From Sodalis sp. Ffu (GTDB lineage: Bacteria; Pseudomonadota; Gammaproteobacteria; Enterobacterales; Enterobacteriaceae): a stretch of 64,000 bases of DNA. The stretch covers positions 466,001 through 530,000 of the forward strand of contig CP072944.1 of assembly GCA_024748595.1 (NCBI GenBank), written 5' to 3'. Made by a program: the position numbers and the translations under genes. Of this stretch, positions 30,714 through 40,230 are shown in pieces. Below the pieces are notes generated by a model. It was not told the DNA's origin, did no database searches, and saw only the letters and a program-made list of their open reading frames with translations. Positions within the stretch are counted from its first letter, which is position 1. Each line of letters opens with the position of its first letter.

Positions 30714-32033
30714 ATGATGACACACCAAGAATATATCCGACGGCGGCAGGGATTATTGACGAAAATGATATCAAATAGTGCCGCGTTGATTTTTGCTTCC
30801 CCTAAGACGAGACGTAGCAACGACAGCTACTATCCCTATCGTCAAAACAGTAATTTTTGGTATTTCACCGGCTTTAATGAGCCGGATGCTTTATTAATTT
30901 TGGTAAAAAACGACGAGAATCATCACCACAGCATACTGTTTAATCAAGTGCGCGATAAATTTGATGAAATTTGGACTGGCCGACGTCTTGGACAGGACGA
31001 CGCGCTTGAGCGTCTAGGTGTCGATAGGGCGTATCCCTGGTATGAGATCGACGCTAAGCTATATATATTACTAAACGGTCTGGATGTGGTATATCATGCC
31101 CAGGGGGAATATGTTTTCGCGGACCAGATGTTGTTTAGCGCATTGGATAAATTGCGGCGCGGTAAGCGGCAGCAATTGCAGGCACCGACGACGCTGGTAG
31201 ATTGGCGTCCCTGTGTGAACGATATGCGGCTCTTTAAATCGGAAGAAGAGTTGGCGGTGATGCGCCGCACCTGTGAAATCACATCTATGGCCCATATACG
31301 TGCTATGCGCCAGTGCCGTCCTGGTATTTATGAATATCAGCTGGAAGGGGAGATTCAGCATGAGTTGAACAAACATGGTGCCCGCCTTTCATCTTACAAT
31401 ACCATTATCGGTAGTGGAGAAAATAGTTGTATCTTGCACTACACCAAAAATGCATCGGTGATGCAGAGCGGTTTTTTAGTTCTGATAGATGCCGGCTGCG
31501 AATATCTCGGTTATGCTAGCGATATCACCCGCACTTTTCCAGTTAACGGAAAATTTTCATCAGCACAGCTCGCTGTATATGACATTGTGCTAGCTATGCT
31601 CAACCGCTTGCTGAAACTGTGCGCACCTGGGCGCAGCATTTACGAAATGAATGAACAAGTGGTACGTATTATGGTAACCGGTTTAGTTAAGCTAGGGATA
31701 ATGAAAGGGGGTGTGGAAGTTTTAATTGCCGAGCAGGCGCACAAGCAGTTCTTTATGCATGACCTCATCCATTGGTTGGGGCTAGATGTTCATGACGTGG
31801 GCGACTATGGCACTTTTGAGCGCAGCAGAATATTAGAGCCTGGTATGGTGCTCTCAGTCGAACCTGGTATCTATATTACCGCCGATGCTGAAGTGCCAGT
31901 TCCTTATCGAGGTATCGGCATCCGGATTGAAGATAACATCGTCATCACTGCTGATGGTAATGAAAATTTAACTGCCTCAGTAGTAAAAGAGGCTGCTGCC
32001 ATCGAAAGATTGATGGAGCGGCACGTTGAATGA
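30714..32033 (+). CDS. pepP: PepP, proline aminopeptidase P II
   Basis: Mn2+-dependent Xaa-Pro aminopeptidase (M24B) removing N-terminal residues before proline. Length 439 versus 441 in E. coli. It has an N-terminal domain with YPYRQNSNFWYFTGFNEPDALLIL. The catalytic pita-bread domain keeps all metal ligands: the two Asp in LIDAGCEYLGYASDITRTFPVNG, His in FFMHDLIHWLGLDVHDVG, and Glu in LSVEPGIYI and GIRIEDN. The usual HGLSHW reads HDLIHW here. Its stop overlaps the ubiH start, giving a pepP-ubiH-ubiI operon as in enterobacteria. Confidence 0.94.
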   Translation: MMTHQEYIRRRQGLLTKMISNSAALIFASPKTRRSNDSYYPYRQNSNFWYFTGFNEPDALLILVKNDENHHHSILFNQVRDKFDEIWTGRRLGQDDALERLGVDRAYPWYEIDAKLYILLNGLDVVYHAQGEYVFADQMLFSALDKLRRGKRQQLQAPTTLVDWRPCVNDMRLFKSEEELAVMRRTCEITSMAHIRAMRQCRPGIYEYQLEGEIQHELNKHGARLSSYNTIIGSGENSCILHYTKNASVMQSGFLVLIDAGCEYLGYASDITRTFPVNGKFSSAQLAVYDIVLAMLNRLLKLCAPGRSIYEMNEQVVRIMVTGLVKLGIMKGGVEVLIAEQAHKQFFMHDLIHWLGLDVHDVGDYGTFERSRILEPGMVLSVEPGIYITADAEVPVPYRGIGIRIEDNIVITADGNENLTASVVKEAAAIERLMERHVE

Positions 32034-33211
32034 TGTCAGTCACTATTATCGGTGGCGGCATGGCGGGCGCCACTCTTGCGCTAGCTCTTGCACATATGAC
32101 CCAGGGCCAACTGAGCATTGATCTAGTAGAAATGCAAGCACCGGAAATCCGTGCTCATCCATGTTTCGACGCGCGTGCAATCGCGTTGGCGCAAGGGACA
32201 TGCTGTGAATTGACGGCTATCGGCATTTGGTCGGCTTTAGCCTCTTGTGCTACATCTATCCAACAAGTGGTGGTTAGTGATCGCGGCCATCTAAGTAAAG
32301 TATTGATCGCTGCTTGTGACTATCAGCTACCAGCACTGGGCTATGTGGTAAAATTGCACGATGTAGGCACTAGACTTTTCAGCTTGCTACGCAAGACACC
32401 CGGCATCCAATTGCATTGCCCGGCATCATTAAAGCAGATAAAACGCGAAAAAACTGGCAATTTGGTTATATTGGATAACGGTTATCATTTAAGCAGTCAA
32501 TTAGTAGTTGCGGCTGATGGTTCTCATTCGCTGCTTGCCGCCCACTGCAGTATCCGCTGGAAGCAACATGATTATCAGCAGATCGCTGTCATCGCCGATA
32601 TCAGCACTACACTTCCCCATGATGGCAATGCTTTCGAACGTTTTACATCACATGGCCCTCTGGCGCTACTGCCTATCTCCGGTGGGCGTAGTTCATTAGT
32701 TTGGTGCCTTCCAGCTGAGCGTCAGCAAGAAATCACGGAGTGGGACGCACCACAGTTTTGCCAGGCATTGCAGCAAGCGTTTGGCTGGCGGTTAGGGCAT
32801 ATAACTGGCGTTTCTGAACTTCACTGCTATCCACTAAGGCTACAGACAGCCGAACGGCATATTGCCCACCGGCTAGCTTTAGTGGGCAATGCAGCACAGA
32901 GCCTGCATCCCATTGCAGGACAGGGATTTAATCTCAGCCTGCGTGATGTCATGACTCTAGCAGAAACGATAGCACAGGCGATAGCACAGGGCGAGGACAT
33001 AGGCGATTATGCTGTACTGAGGCGCTACCAGCAGCGACGTCAATCGGACCAAAACGGGACAGTGGATATTACCGACGGGCTTATTCATATATTCTCTAAC
33101 AGCCATTTACCGCTGGTAATAGGTCGTAATTTAGGATTGTTGGCTATAGCCCATATCCCGTTACTGCGCGATGCATTGGCGTGGCAAACTTTGGGTTGGG
33201 TGGCACGTTAA
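32030..33211 (+). CDS. ubiH: UbiH, ubiquinone biosynthesis hydroxylase
   Basis: FAD-dependent monooxygenase that hydroxylates the ring in ubiquinone synthesis (2-octaprenyl-6-methoxyphenol step). It has the Rossmann GxGxxG near the start (TIIGGGMAGATLALALAH), FDARAIALAQGT, the VVAADGSHS (DG) motif, and LVGNAAQSLHPIAGQGFNLSLRDV (the GD-type FAD motif of the family). The tail AWQTLGWVAR is nearly identical to E. coli. Two adjacent ATGs overlap the pepP stop (32030 and 32033); the second matches the E. coli start MSV. Length about 392 as in E. coli. Confidence 0.94.
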   Translation: MMSVTIIGGGMAGATLALALAHMTQGQLSIDLVEMQAPEIRAHPCFDARAIALAQGTCCELTAIGIWSALASCATSIQQVVVSDRGHLSKVLIAACDYQLPALGYVVKLHDVGTRLFSLLRKTPGIQLHCPASLKQIKREKTGNLVILDNGYHLSSQLVVAADGSHSLLAAHCSIRWKQHDYQQIAVIADISTTLPHDGNAFERFTSHGPLALLPISGGRSSLVWCLPAERQQEITEWDAPQFCQALQQAFGWRLGHITGVSELHCYPLRLQTAERHIAHRLALVGNAAQSLHPIAGQGFNLSLRDVMTLAETIAQAIAQGEDIGDYAVLRRYQQRRQSDQNGTVDITDGLIHIFSNSHLPLVIGRNLGLLAIAHIPLLRDALAWQTLGWVAR

Positions 33212-33245
33212 CACTTACATACGCAAGCGGAGGGGCCAAGAAGCG

Positions 33246-34463
33246 GTGCAAGCATTTGATGTAGTGATAAATGGCGGAGGTATAGTTGGCTTGGCATTAG
33301 CTTGCGGTCTTGAAATTAACAGTCTGCGCGTAGCTGTAGTGGAACGCAAAGATCCAGAGGCGATCCCGCTGATTAATCGGACGTCACTGGACGTTTTGAC
33401 CATTAATACAGCTAGTCGACGGCTGTTGCAGTATTTGCAAGTCTGGGATAATACTATCGAACAACACGCTAACCCTTACCAAGTTATGGAAATCTGGGAA
33501 CAGGATAGCTTTGGTAAAATTGCTTTCGACGGAGCACAATTAGGTTATCTAAAATTGGGGTATATTATTGAAAATTCGATGATCCACTACGCACTGTGGC
33601 GGCGAGCTAGCCAACTGGCCGGTATCACGCTGATGAACCATGCATCGCTGCGGCAAGTGGCCTGGGGCCAAAATGAAGCGTTCATTACGCTCAATGATGA
33701 TCGGATGCTAACTGCCAGGCTAGTGGTAGCGGCAGACGGCGCTAATTCTTGGTTGCGCCAGTACGCCGATATCCCGCTGACATTTTGGGATTACCAGCAT
33801 CATGCACTGTTGGCCACCGTCCGTACCGAACAACACCATGGTAACATTGCTCGTCAGGTGTTTCATGGCGACGGCATATTAGCATTTTTACCGCTAAGAG
33901 ATCCACATCTATGTTCCATTGTTTGGTCACTAGCGCCGGATATAGCGCATCAGTGCTTGATCCAATCCACAGATCGTTTTAACGACGCGCTAGCGATAGC
34001 TTTTAATCTGGCGTTAGGGCAGTGTGAACTGCAGGGTATACGCCAAATTTTTCCGCTTAGAGCCCGTTATGCGCGTGACTTTGCCGCTCATCGTTTGGTG
34101 TTGGTAGGCGATGCTGCCCATACTATTCATCCGCTAGCCGGACAGGGAGCTAATCTTGGCTTTATGGATGTGGCAGCGCTGTTGGGCGAACTGAAAAGGC
34201 TACAAAAAGCTGGCAAAGATATCGGGCACTATCCCTATTTGCGATGCTATGAGCGCAATCGCAAGCACAGAGCTGCTCTAATGCTTGCAAGCATGCAAGT
34301 CTTTCGCACGCTGTTTGACGGTAAACATCCGCTAAAAAAATGGCTGCGCTCCGCTGGGCTACGACTGGCAGATACGCTGCCCGGTGTAAAACCACGGTTT
34401 ATTCGTCAAGCCATAGGATTAAATGATATGGCTGCCTGGCTAGCGGCGAAATCTTTTGATTGA
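33246..34463 (+). CDS. ubiI: UbiI (VisC), ubiquinone C5-hydroxylase
   Basis: FAD monooxygenase for C5 hydroxylation in ubiquinone synthesis. I place the start at the GTG at 33246 (VQAFDVVINGGGIVGLALAC): it follows GGAGGGG at 33228-33234 and aligns with the E. coli start MQSVDVAIVGGG. In-frame codons further upstream lie inside ubiH. Motifs: GGGIVGLALACG, VVAADGANSWLR, PLTFWDYQHHAL (nearly identical to E. coli), LVLVGDAAHTIHPLAGQGANLGFMD. Length 405 (E. coli 400). E. coli has gcvTHP next; here a gene-free stretch follows. Confidence 0.93.
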   Translation: MQAFDVVINGGGIVGLALACGLEINSLRVAVVERKDPEAIPLINRTSLDVLTINTASRRLLQYLQVWDNTIEQHANPYQVMEIWEQDSFGKIAFDGAQLGYLKLGYIIENSMIHYALWRRASQLAGITLMNHASLRQVAWGQNEAFITLNDDRMLTARLVVAADGANSWLRQYADIPLTFWDYQHHALLATVRTEQHHGNIARQVFHGDGILAFLPLRDPHLCSIVWSLAPDIAHQCLIQSTDRFNDALAIAFNLALGQCELQGIRQIFPLRARYARDFAAHRLVLVGDAAHTIHPLAGQGANLGFMDVAALLGELKRLQKAGKDIGHYPYLRCYERNRKHRAALMLASMQVFRTLFDGKHPLKKWLRSAGLRLADTLPGVKPRFIRQAIGLNDMAAWLAAKSFD

Positions 34464-35099
34464 AATATTATAATTTTACCATTCCATTGCCATGCTTTCC
34501 CTATCTGGATAGCATGATCTGGTCATGTCATATATGTCTGTCGAATTGCTGTTTCTTTTAAAGTGCATGGATAGGACCAGAGTTTATTTTAATATTCATT
34601 ATTTCTTTTTAAACATTGATTGATGCCTGCTGGATCCCCTATCCAGACGCCTAGCAACACATTGTAACTATATGTATATCATAAATTTAAATTTCTCGGC
34701 AATGGCTTTTTGATGTTTGTCAGTTGTTCTGCAAGAGGCAAGTACAGTGATTCTTCGTACTTTGCATTACTTAGCGACGGTCAAAGCATGATGATGTAGT
34801 ATGTATACGTGGTATCGGGCTACCCTATGCTTCTTGCGCCAAATACAACCAAGTTGTCTTGATCATATGTCTTAATTTTTCATTCACCTTCATAAAAAAA
34901 CTCCAGCTTAGAAGCGTCAATAGCAACGTTTTATAGAGAAATATTCGTTAACTAAAATTATAGAATATTTTGAATTCTCGCATCGGCCGTTGAAATATTT
35001 ATTTCACATCAATCACAGGTGATGAGATCCATCTCTAAATGGCGTCATGGTCCAGTCCGCACTTGAACGATTAAGTAAAAGTCTTTGGGTACAGCATTA
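34464..35099. other. Gene-free stretch with IS fragment
   Basis: No gene. Around 34870-34925 the minus strand reads LEFFYEGE then KIKTY, resembling the LKVFGEGEWKVKKH block of IS903 transposase, so this is another worn copy. The glycine-cleavage genes that follow ubiI in E. coli are not visible. Confidence 0.5.
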
Positions 35100-36086
35100 C
35101 TATTCCAGTGTGTAGGGCAGGGGACAGATAGCCAATGCGCCGGTACTATCATCTAGAACCCGAAATTGACTGTTTATTATCACCAGATCATTATTTAATA
35201 CAGCCTGCACCCATACGCAGTTGTTCTCTAGTTGGCAGGATGCTAGCACAGTGCCGGTACGTCGCCATTTTTCGCCTATTTTTAGCTCCAGATTATCGCC
35301 GGCCAACGGCATATAACTCGCTTTACCAGCCAACCAATAAAGTGCACGTTTATTGACGCCGCGATATTTTGCGCGCGCCACCATTTCTTGGCCGGCATAA
35401 CAACCTTTATTGAAACTAATACCTTTCAGCGCCTGAATATTGGTTGCCTGCGGAATAAATCGCGCGCTAGTGGCATTATCAATTAATGGATAACCTGCCT
35501 CAATATCTAGTACCAGCCACTGACGACTATCATTAAGCTCTGCTTGCCCTTTCAATTTTTGCAATAGATTATCTCGTATCGCTTCGGTGGTAATTAGCAG
35601 AAAACGCTCAGCCGGTAGACTGAAATGAAGCAGAGTGGTTTCTTGATAGTGCACTACTGTTCTCTTTGCATCAGGTAAAGTATTGAACAATCCGCTTAAT
35701 GCAACCTGCGCCTGGAAACCAGCGACCCCGATCAGTATCACCTGATCGTCGGTAGCAATAGTGGTTTTAGAAAACACTGCATATTTTTTCAATTCTGCTA
35801 ACTGGCTATCACGCACGTTGCGTCGTTCGATAAATGCCATTCCTTCGCAAAGATGAAACACACACATGCTGCTAAGCATTTTACCTTTAGCATCGCAATG
35901 GGCAGCAAAGCTGTACTGGTCCTTGCCTAAAGTGGCCACATCGCAGGTGAGTTGTCCTTGGAGATACTTAATGGTATCCACGCCGTTCAGCATAACCAGC
36001 GCCCACTCCTCCAGGGAGATAAGAGTCAATGGTAAATGACGGGAAGGCGCTGGTAAACGGGAAGGAAAAGGATCTTGAAATGACAT
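35100..36086 (-). CDS. ygfZ: YgfZ, folate-binding Fe-S repair/assembly protein
   Basis: Tetrahydrofolate-dependent protein needed for full activity of several Fe-S enzymes such as MiaB. The family signature K-x-C-x-G is present as [20 protein letters not shown] (about 225-245), with the cysteine essential in E. coli. Other matches: [55 protein letters not shown], and [16 protein letters not shown]. Length 328 (E. coli 326). It is divergent from sdhE as in E. coli, and fits with the suf operon and grxD in this window. Confidence 0.93.
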   Translation of the reverse strand: MSFQDPFPSRLPAPSRHLPLTLISLEEWALVMLNGVDTIKYLQGQLTCDVATLGKDQYSFAAHCDAKGKMLSSMCVFHLCEGMAFIERRNVRDSQLAELKKYAVFSKTTIATDDQVILIGVAGFQAQVALSGLFNTLPDAKRTVVHYQETTLLHFSLPAERFLLITTEAIRDNLLQKLKGQAELNDSRQWLVLDIEAGYPLIDNATSARFIPQATNIQALKGISFNKGCYAGQEMVARAKYRGVNKRALYWLAGKASYMPLAGDNLELKIGEKWRRTGTVLASCQLENNCVWVQAVLNNDLVIINSQFRVLDDSTGALAICPLPYTLE

Positions 36087-36278
36087 GGATAACCCTAAGA
36101 AATCTTACAATAGCTTAATGATAGAAGACCTCCTGGAGTTTGCAAGCGGATATTGCCTGTTGTCATTGGCAAACGATAATAAATCGTGCATTAAGATGAC
36201 AAAATGTGTCATTTGCACTAATGTGCCGTGATAAAATAGTTTAAATTAGCTTCAGTTCAATTGGGTATGAAATACAAA

Positions 36279-36551
36279 ATGAATATAGATATTTATAATA
36301 AATCGCGGATTCATTGGGCCTGCCGGCGTGGTATGCGTGAACTAGATATTGCAATAATTCCTTTTTTTGAACATGATTTTGACTTCCTCAGTGATAAAGA
36401 TAAGCAGCGCTTTGTCCGGTTGCTGGAATGCGACGATTTCGATCTTTTTAATTGGTTGATGAATAATGGTCAGTCAGCCGATTGCGATCTGCAACAGATC
36501 ATCTTGATAATTCAAATGCGACATAAAGCTCGTGGCCCTCTGGCAATGTGA
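36279..36551 (+). CDS. sdhE: SdhE, flavinylation factor for succinate dehydrogenase
   Basis: Small cytoplasmic factor that promotes covalent FAD attachment to SdhA and FrdA. The conserved RGxxE surface is [11 protein letters not shown], preceded by SRIHWACRR and followed by [35 protein letters not shown] use the ATG at 36279 ([13 protein letters not shown]), which aligns with E. coli MDINNKARIHW. Upstream in-frame TTG (36261) and ATG (36267) are alternatives and none has a strong ribosome site. About 90 residues. Downstream partner ygfX is a fossil. Confidence 0.9.
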   Translation: MNIDIYNKSRIHWACRRGMRELDIAIIPFFEHDFDFLSDKDKQRFVRLLECDDFDLFNWLMNNGQSADCDLQQIILIIQMRHKARGPLAM

Positions 36552-36559
36552 TATACGGT

Positions 36560-36950
36560 TTTGTCATACCCAAACGTGTTTGCTGATGCTCTATGGGATC
36601 CTGATCCCACTATTTGTTACCTACTTCAATCAAAAATTACGGACTGATCTGGTTGATCCTAGTGCTGCTAGTGATGTTTGAATATATCAGCAGACAGCAT
36701 AAGATTTTGGTGCAAACAGCGATACTGCTATAATTGATAATATGGATGGTCAAAAACTGCGACAGCAGCGGTTTTTACTTGCATATCAACAGGAGCTGGA
36801 AGACATCACGAACAAATGTGATTGTACAAAAGATTTCAGATGCTATTGAACTTCCCAACACTAGTAGTGACCTGGCCCCGTCGTTCAAGGGCAGGAGTCC
36901 ACAAGCCCGGAACTATGTCGTGTCATGCAGCATACAGAAATTATGTTGTT
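36560..36950 (+). pseudogene. ygfX: Fossil of ygfX (cptA)
   Basis: The frame at about 36630-36735 reads NYGLIWLILVLLVMFEYISR then QHKILVQ, matching the membrane segment TPLWMVLLSLVVFDCVRSQRRI of YgfX. Further pieces resemble MDG...W and, at 36896-36945, ESTSPELCRVMQ (compare MDEAEWRDLRRILLQ). It is interrupted by stops. YgfX is an inner-membrane protein encoded with SdhE in enterobacteria; position and the membrane-segment match support the call. Confidence 0.7.
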
Positions 36951-37491
36951 ATTAGCAGAAGGTTTTAGCCTTGGTTGAATTACCCATAGCATAACTAACC
37001 TTTTTCTTATTAATAAAGTTACTCAAGATACTCTTTGTAAGTATTCCTAGAAAATCATTGTATTCGATAAACGAGTATCATGTACATGTCTATAACTTAC
37101 CGGAGTGCATCGATGATAACAGAGTTTTTATTTTTAATAATCATTGTTCTTGTTAATAAAGTTGATTTCATCAGCATTATCTAACTAGTCGTGGCTTGTG
37201 GATTTACAGAGGTCTAATTTCTTTAGATAGTAACGTATACTGATTAGTATAGTAGGTATCATAAATTTCTGTTTGGTGTAGTTTTTTAAATTTTTTAGCA
37301 AGTTTGACGCTTCGAAGTAACCTTTGCATTACATTCACTTGATGATAAGTCAGAATTACTAATTCAATATTAATAAGTTCTAGACGATATGAAAAGCATT
37401 TAAATTTTCCTCTAATCTTGTTAGATTAGCAAGTAATTCCAGATTCGTACAGTTCTAAACTAAAGCTATACTGGCTTGAGGAAACAAGACA
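36951..37491. other. Gene-free spacer upstream of grxD
   Basis: AT-rich with no recognisable gene; an attrition zone. TTGAGGAAAC near 37476 is the ribosome site for grxD. Confidence 0.5.
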
Positions 37492-37839
37492 ATGACTCTC
37501 ATTCTTGAAAAAATTCAACAACAAATTGCAGAAAATCCCATTCTTTTATACATGAAAGGTTCCCCAAAATTACCGCACTGTGGATTTTCCGCACAGGCGG
37601 TACAGGCGTTATCCGCTTGTGGTGAGCGTTTCGCTTATATTGACATACTGATCAATCCAGATATTCGCGCAGAATTACCGAAATTCGCCAATTGGCCAAC
37701 TTTCCCCCAGCTGTGGGTAGACGGTGAACTAATAGGCGGTTGTGATATCGTGATTGAAATGTATCAAAGTGGTGAATTGCAACTGCTTATCAAAAAAACC
37801 GTGGTCAAGTACAACGCCCTGTCCGATCATAGTCAGTAA
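37492..37839 (+). CDS. grxD: GrxD (Grx4), monothiol CGFS glutaredoxin
   Basis: Monothiol glutaredoxin that binds a [2Fe-2S] cluster with glutathione and passes it to acceptor proteins. The 115 residues equal E. coli Grx4. The active site KGSPKLPHCGFSAQAVQAL keeps CGFS (E. coli has Ser before Cys where His is found here), followed by the cis-Pro region WPTFPQLWVDGELIGGCDIV. It works with the SUF machinery encoded 4 kb away. Convergent with rnt, as in E. coli after loss of lhr. Confidence 0.95.
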   Translation: MTLILEKIQQQIAENPILLYMKGSPKLPHCGFSAQAVQALSACGERFAYIDILINPDIRAELPKFANWPTFPQLWVDGELIGGCDIVIEMYQSGELQLLIKKTVVKYNALSDHSQ

Positions 37840-38028
37840 TTATCGCGATGATCATAATCCATGGCGAAAAGATATTTGCTACCCTCCATGTCTTGCAAAA
37901 ATCGCTAAAACTACTCATCTGGGCAGGTCTTATTTTTTGCTCCCGCTCAGTTATACTTTTGGCACACCTAATTGCTGTGAATACAGCTCTACTCCTGGTG
38001 GAGTACCGCATGGTTCGAAGTCTCGTGG

Positions 38029-38718
38029 TTAGTGCGCGATTTTCGATAAGCATCCTGCTTCATCCATCTGCGCTACTGATGTAGTCACCGAAAGCGGCCA
38101 ACCACCAAGCTGTTTCCAGCGATTAACCAGCGCGCAAAATAATGCGGCAGTTCGCTCAGTATCGTATAGCGCAGAGTGAGCCTCATTACTATCAAAGGCA
38201 ATACCGGCGTAGACACAAGCTCTGGCTAGCACAGTTTGTCCCAGCACTAGTCCACTCAAAGAGGCGGTATCAAAAGTAGCGAAGGGATGAAAAGGATTGC
38301 GCTTGAGGTCGGCGCGTTCTGCGGCAGCCATAAGGAAACTATGATCAAAGGCCGCATTATGAGCAACGATAATGGCCCGATTGCATTCCTCATCTTTAAT
38401 GCCTTTACGCACTATTTTAAAAATTTCGCTCAGGGCTTCGTATTCCGTTATCGCGCCTCGAAGTGGATTGTGTGGGTCAATGCCGTTAAAGGCTAACGCT
38501 TCTGGCTGTAAAATAGCACCGGGAAAAGGCTTTACATGGAAATGTAAGGTGCTATTGATCTGCAACCAACCGTGGTCATCCATCTTAAGCGTAACTGCTG
38601 CAATTTCTAGCAGGGCATCGGTATTAGCGCTAAAACCAGCCGTTTCTATATCAATTACAACCGGATAAAACCCACGAAAGCGGGCGCGGAGGGTGTTTAT
38701 ATCATTTTTTTCAACCAT
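38029..38718 (-). CDS. rnt: RNase T, DnaQ-like exoribonuclease
   Basis: 3'-5' exonuclease that trims tRNA, 5S and 23S rRNA ends. It belongs to the DEDD family: Exo [30 protein letters not shown] (Asp and Glu), Exo [19 protein letters not shown], Exo [17 protein letters not shown]. It also has the RNase T-specific [22 protein letters not shown]. The ATG at 38718 ([21 protein letters not shown]) gives a length near the E. coli 215; an in-frame ATG 27 bases upstream is less likely. The last 15 residues differ from E. coli. Confidence 0.93.
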   Translation of the reverse strand: MVEKNDINTLRARFRGFYPVVIDIETAGFSANTDALLEIAAVTLKMDDHGWLQINSTLHFHVKPFPGAILQPEALAFNGIDPHNPLRGAITEYEALSEIFKIVRKGIKDEECNRAIIVAHNAAFDHSFLMAAAERADLKRNPFHPFATFDTASLSGLVLGQTVLARACVYAGIAFDSNEAHSALYDTERTAALFCALVNRWKQLGGWPLSVTTSVAQMDEAGCLSKIAH

Positions 38719-39313
38719 GCTAGTTCTTATGTTCAGCAAATACAATCGCTATTATGACAAATTTTGGCGTCCCTTGCATCGTGAGTTATGTCAGTGAACT
38801 AAGTAAAGAGAAAAAAGTAGTCAACGTAGTAGCTGATGCGTGAATGATTTTTCGTCCTAACGTATGTATTGGCAGGATGGCAGCAACGTCCTCCATCCGA
38901 ACTGGAATATAGCTGAATTTGTCCAGATCATAACTGTCTACGTTCCAATTGAAGTATATCAATTGGTATACCTATGCCAACGCACTGCTTTTAAGGTGAG
39001 GCTATTCCATATTTTATTAGTATAAAATTGCATCCTAATGCAGCCTTATTTTAACTATGCTTCAGTTTGAATTTTATTTCAATGATAGAGTGGAAAACAT
39101 AAACTTTTCTAGAAAAAAGCGTTTAATACCTGTGCGTCGATGGCTATCGTAATTATGTTACGTGCTTGTTGAATAAGTTTAGCCATCTCCGATTCTTTTT
39201 CTTAATTAAAAGTTGTTATTGAATGTTATTAAGCGTGCTTATTTTTTAGATACGTGTTAATGAAAGACGGAGGGATCGTTTTTAGTAGAACTAATTTTGA
39301 TTAAATATTGATT
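38719..39313. other. Gene-free stretch upstream of rnt
   Basis: No gene recognised. At 39167-39180 gcttgttgaataag resembles an IS903-type terminal repeat. Confidence 0.5.
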
Positions 39314-39460
39314 ATGATGGAACGTTTGATCATGATGGTCCTGGTGGGTACTATGGTGAATACCTGATATGGATAGCATTACCCTGGCTAGTAGGTTTAT
39401 AATTTTCGTTACGGTATCAATGCCATTCGTGCTTGTAGGTCAGATATGGCGCTTTCCTGA
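39314..39460 (+). pseudogene. Fragment duplicating slyB (or a close paralogue)
   Basis: atgatggaacgtttgatcat and the following ~22 bases differ from the start of slyB (minus strand, 53629 downward) at only a few positions, reading MMERLIMMVLVGTMV before a stop. Further on, about 39405-39440 resembles the slyB segment encoding DGNTVMLV. The middle is missing. It looks like an internally deleted second copy of slyB, 14 kb from the main one. Confidence 0.6.
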
Positions 39461-39479
39461 TTCTGACCTTAAAGAAATT

Positions 39480-39850
39480 AAGTACAGTAGCATTTAGTAA
39501 AATATAGTATGAGCTATATAGTAGTAGCGTCTTGATTTTTATCATAACATTAATATTTTAACTTATTGTTTGATACAGATAGAGTACGAGTAACGTAGAG
39601 GATCTTTATTAACTATTGAAGTCTATACAACCTTATTATGCTAATAATATTAGGCAATAGATTCATTTTAGTTCATATATGTATAATGACCATTAAAAGT
39701 TTAGTTATTATCGAGACGTTCTGGAAGCGTGTCCGGCATGTCACGAATAAAATGAATCTGTGAAATATGCCTATAAACTGATGAGTAGCTTAAAAAGCTT
39801 CACTAAGAAAAAATTGATGGATGGCTAGATTTATTCAAGAAAATTTTAAT
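39480..39850 (-). mobile_element. Decayed IS903-like element
   Basis: The minus strand near 39570-39605 reads a worn LRYSYSICIK block matching LRCPDYSCVSRR of IS903 transposase. The right edge has gatttattcaagaaaat (39826-39842). The tract atgtcacgaataaa at 39738 recurs at 47732 and 51587, suggesting pieces of the same family there. No complete frame. Confidence 0.6.
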
Positions 39851-39869
39851 CGTTTTATTTATAAAATTT

Positions 39870-39910
39870 ATTCTCATTCAAAAATAGTTTGTGTAATACT
39901 TGTATTACTA
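39870..39910 (+). promoter_or_regulatory. lpp promoter
   Basis: The region just upstream of lpp closely follows the very strong E. coli lpp promoter: ttctcattcaaaaatag, then tttgtgtaatacttgt with -10 TAATACT at 39894-39900, and actacatagagattaact in the leader. Even untranslated leader bases are preserved, unusual in a window where most non-coding DNA is scrambled; this implies selection for high Lpp output. Confidence 0.8.
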
Positions 39911-39943
39911 CATAGAGATTAACTTAATGAGAGGATATTAATA

Positions 39944-40180
39944 ATGAATTGTACTAAACTGGTACTGGGCACGGTAATTTGGGGTTCTACTTTCCTGGCT
40001 GGTTGCTCTAGCAACGCTAGAATCGATCAGTTGTCCTCTGACGTCAAGACTTTAAATGCTAAAGTTGACCAGATCAGTAACGACGTGAACGTTTTGCGTT
40101 CTGACGTACAAGAATCTAAAGATGACGCAGTGCGTGCTAACCAACGTCTTGATAACCAAGCCACCTCTTATCGTAAATAA
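39944..40180 (+). CDS. lpp: Lpp, Braun (murein) lipoprotein
   Basis: Abundant outer-membrane lipoprotein that tethers the membrane to peptidoglycan. 78 residues as in E. coli: signal peptide with lipobox LAGC (lipidated Cys about 21), [20 protein letters not shown], heptad repeats forming the trimeric coiled coil ([16 protein letters not shown]), and the C-terminal YRK whose Lys is the L,D-transpeptidase acceptor. Ribosome site GAGAGGAT lies before the ATG. LdtB at 18.1 kb is the likely enzyme linking it; ldtE, next to lpp in E. coli, is not visible. Confidence 0.97.
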   Translation: MNCTKLVLGTVIWGSTFLAGCSSNARIDQLSSDVKTLNAKVDQISNDVNVLRSDVQESKDDAVRANQRLDNQATSYRK

Positions 40181-40197
40181 GAGTTTGGTTTTGATTG

Positions 40198-40230
40198 AAA
40201 AGTGGCGCAAAAAGTGCGCCATTTGTTTTA
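40198..40230 (+). terminator. Rho-independent terminator of lpp
   Basis: Stem tggcgc (40203-40208) and gcgcca (40216-40221) with a seven-base loop, then tttgtttt. It resembles the E. coli lpp terminator in stem sequence and position. Confidence 0.85.
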
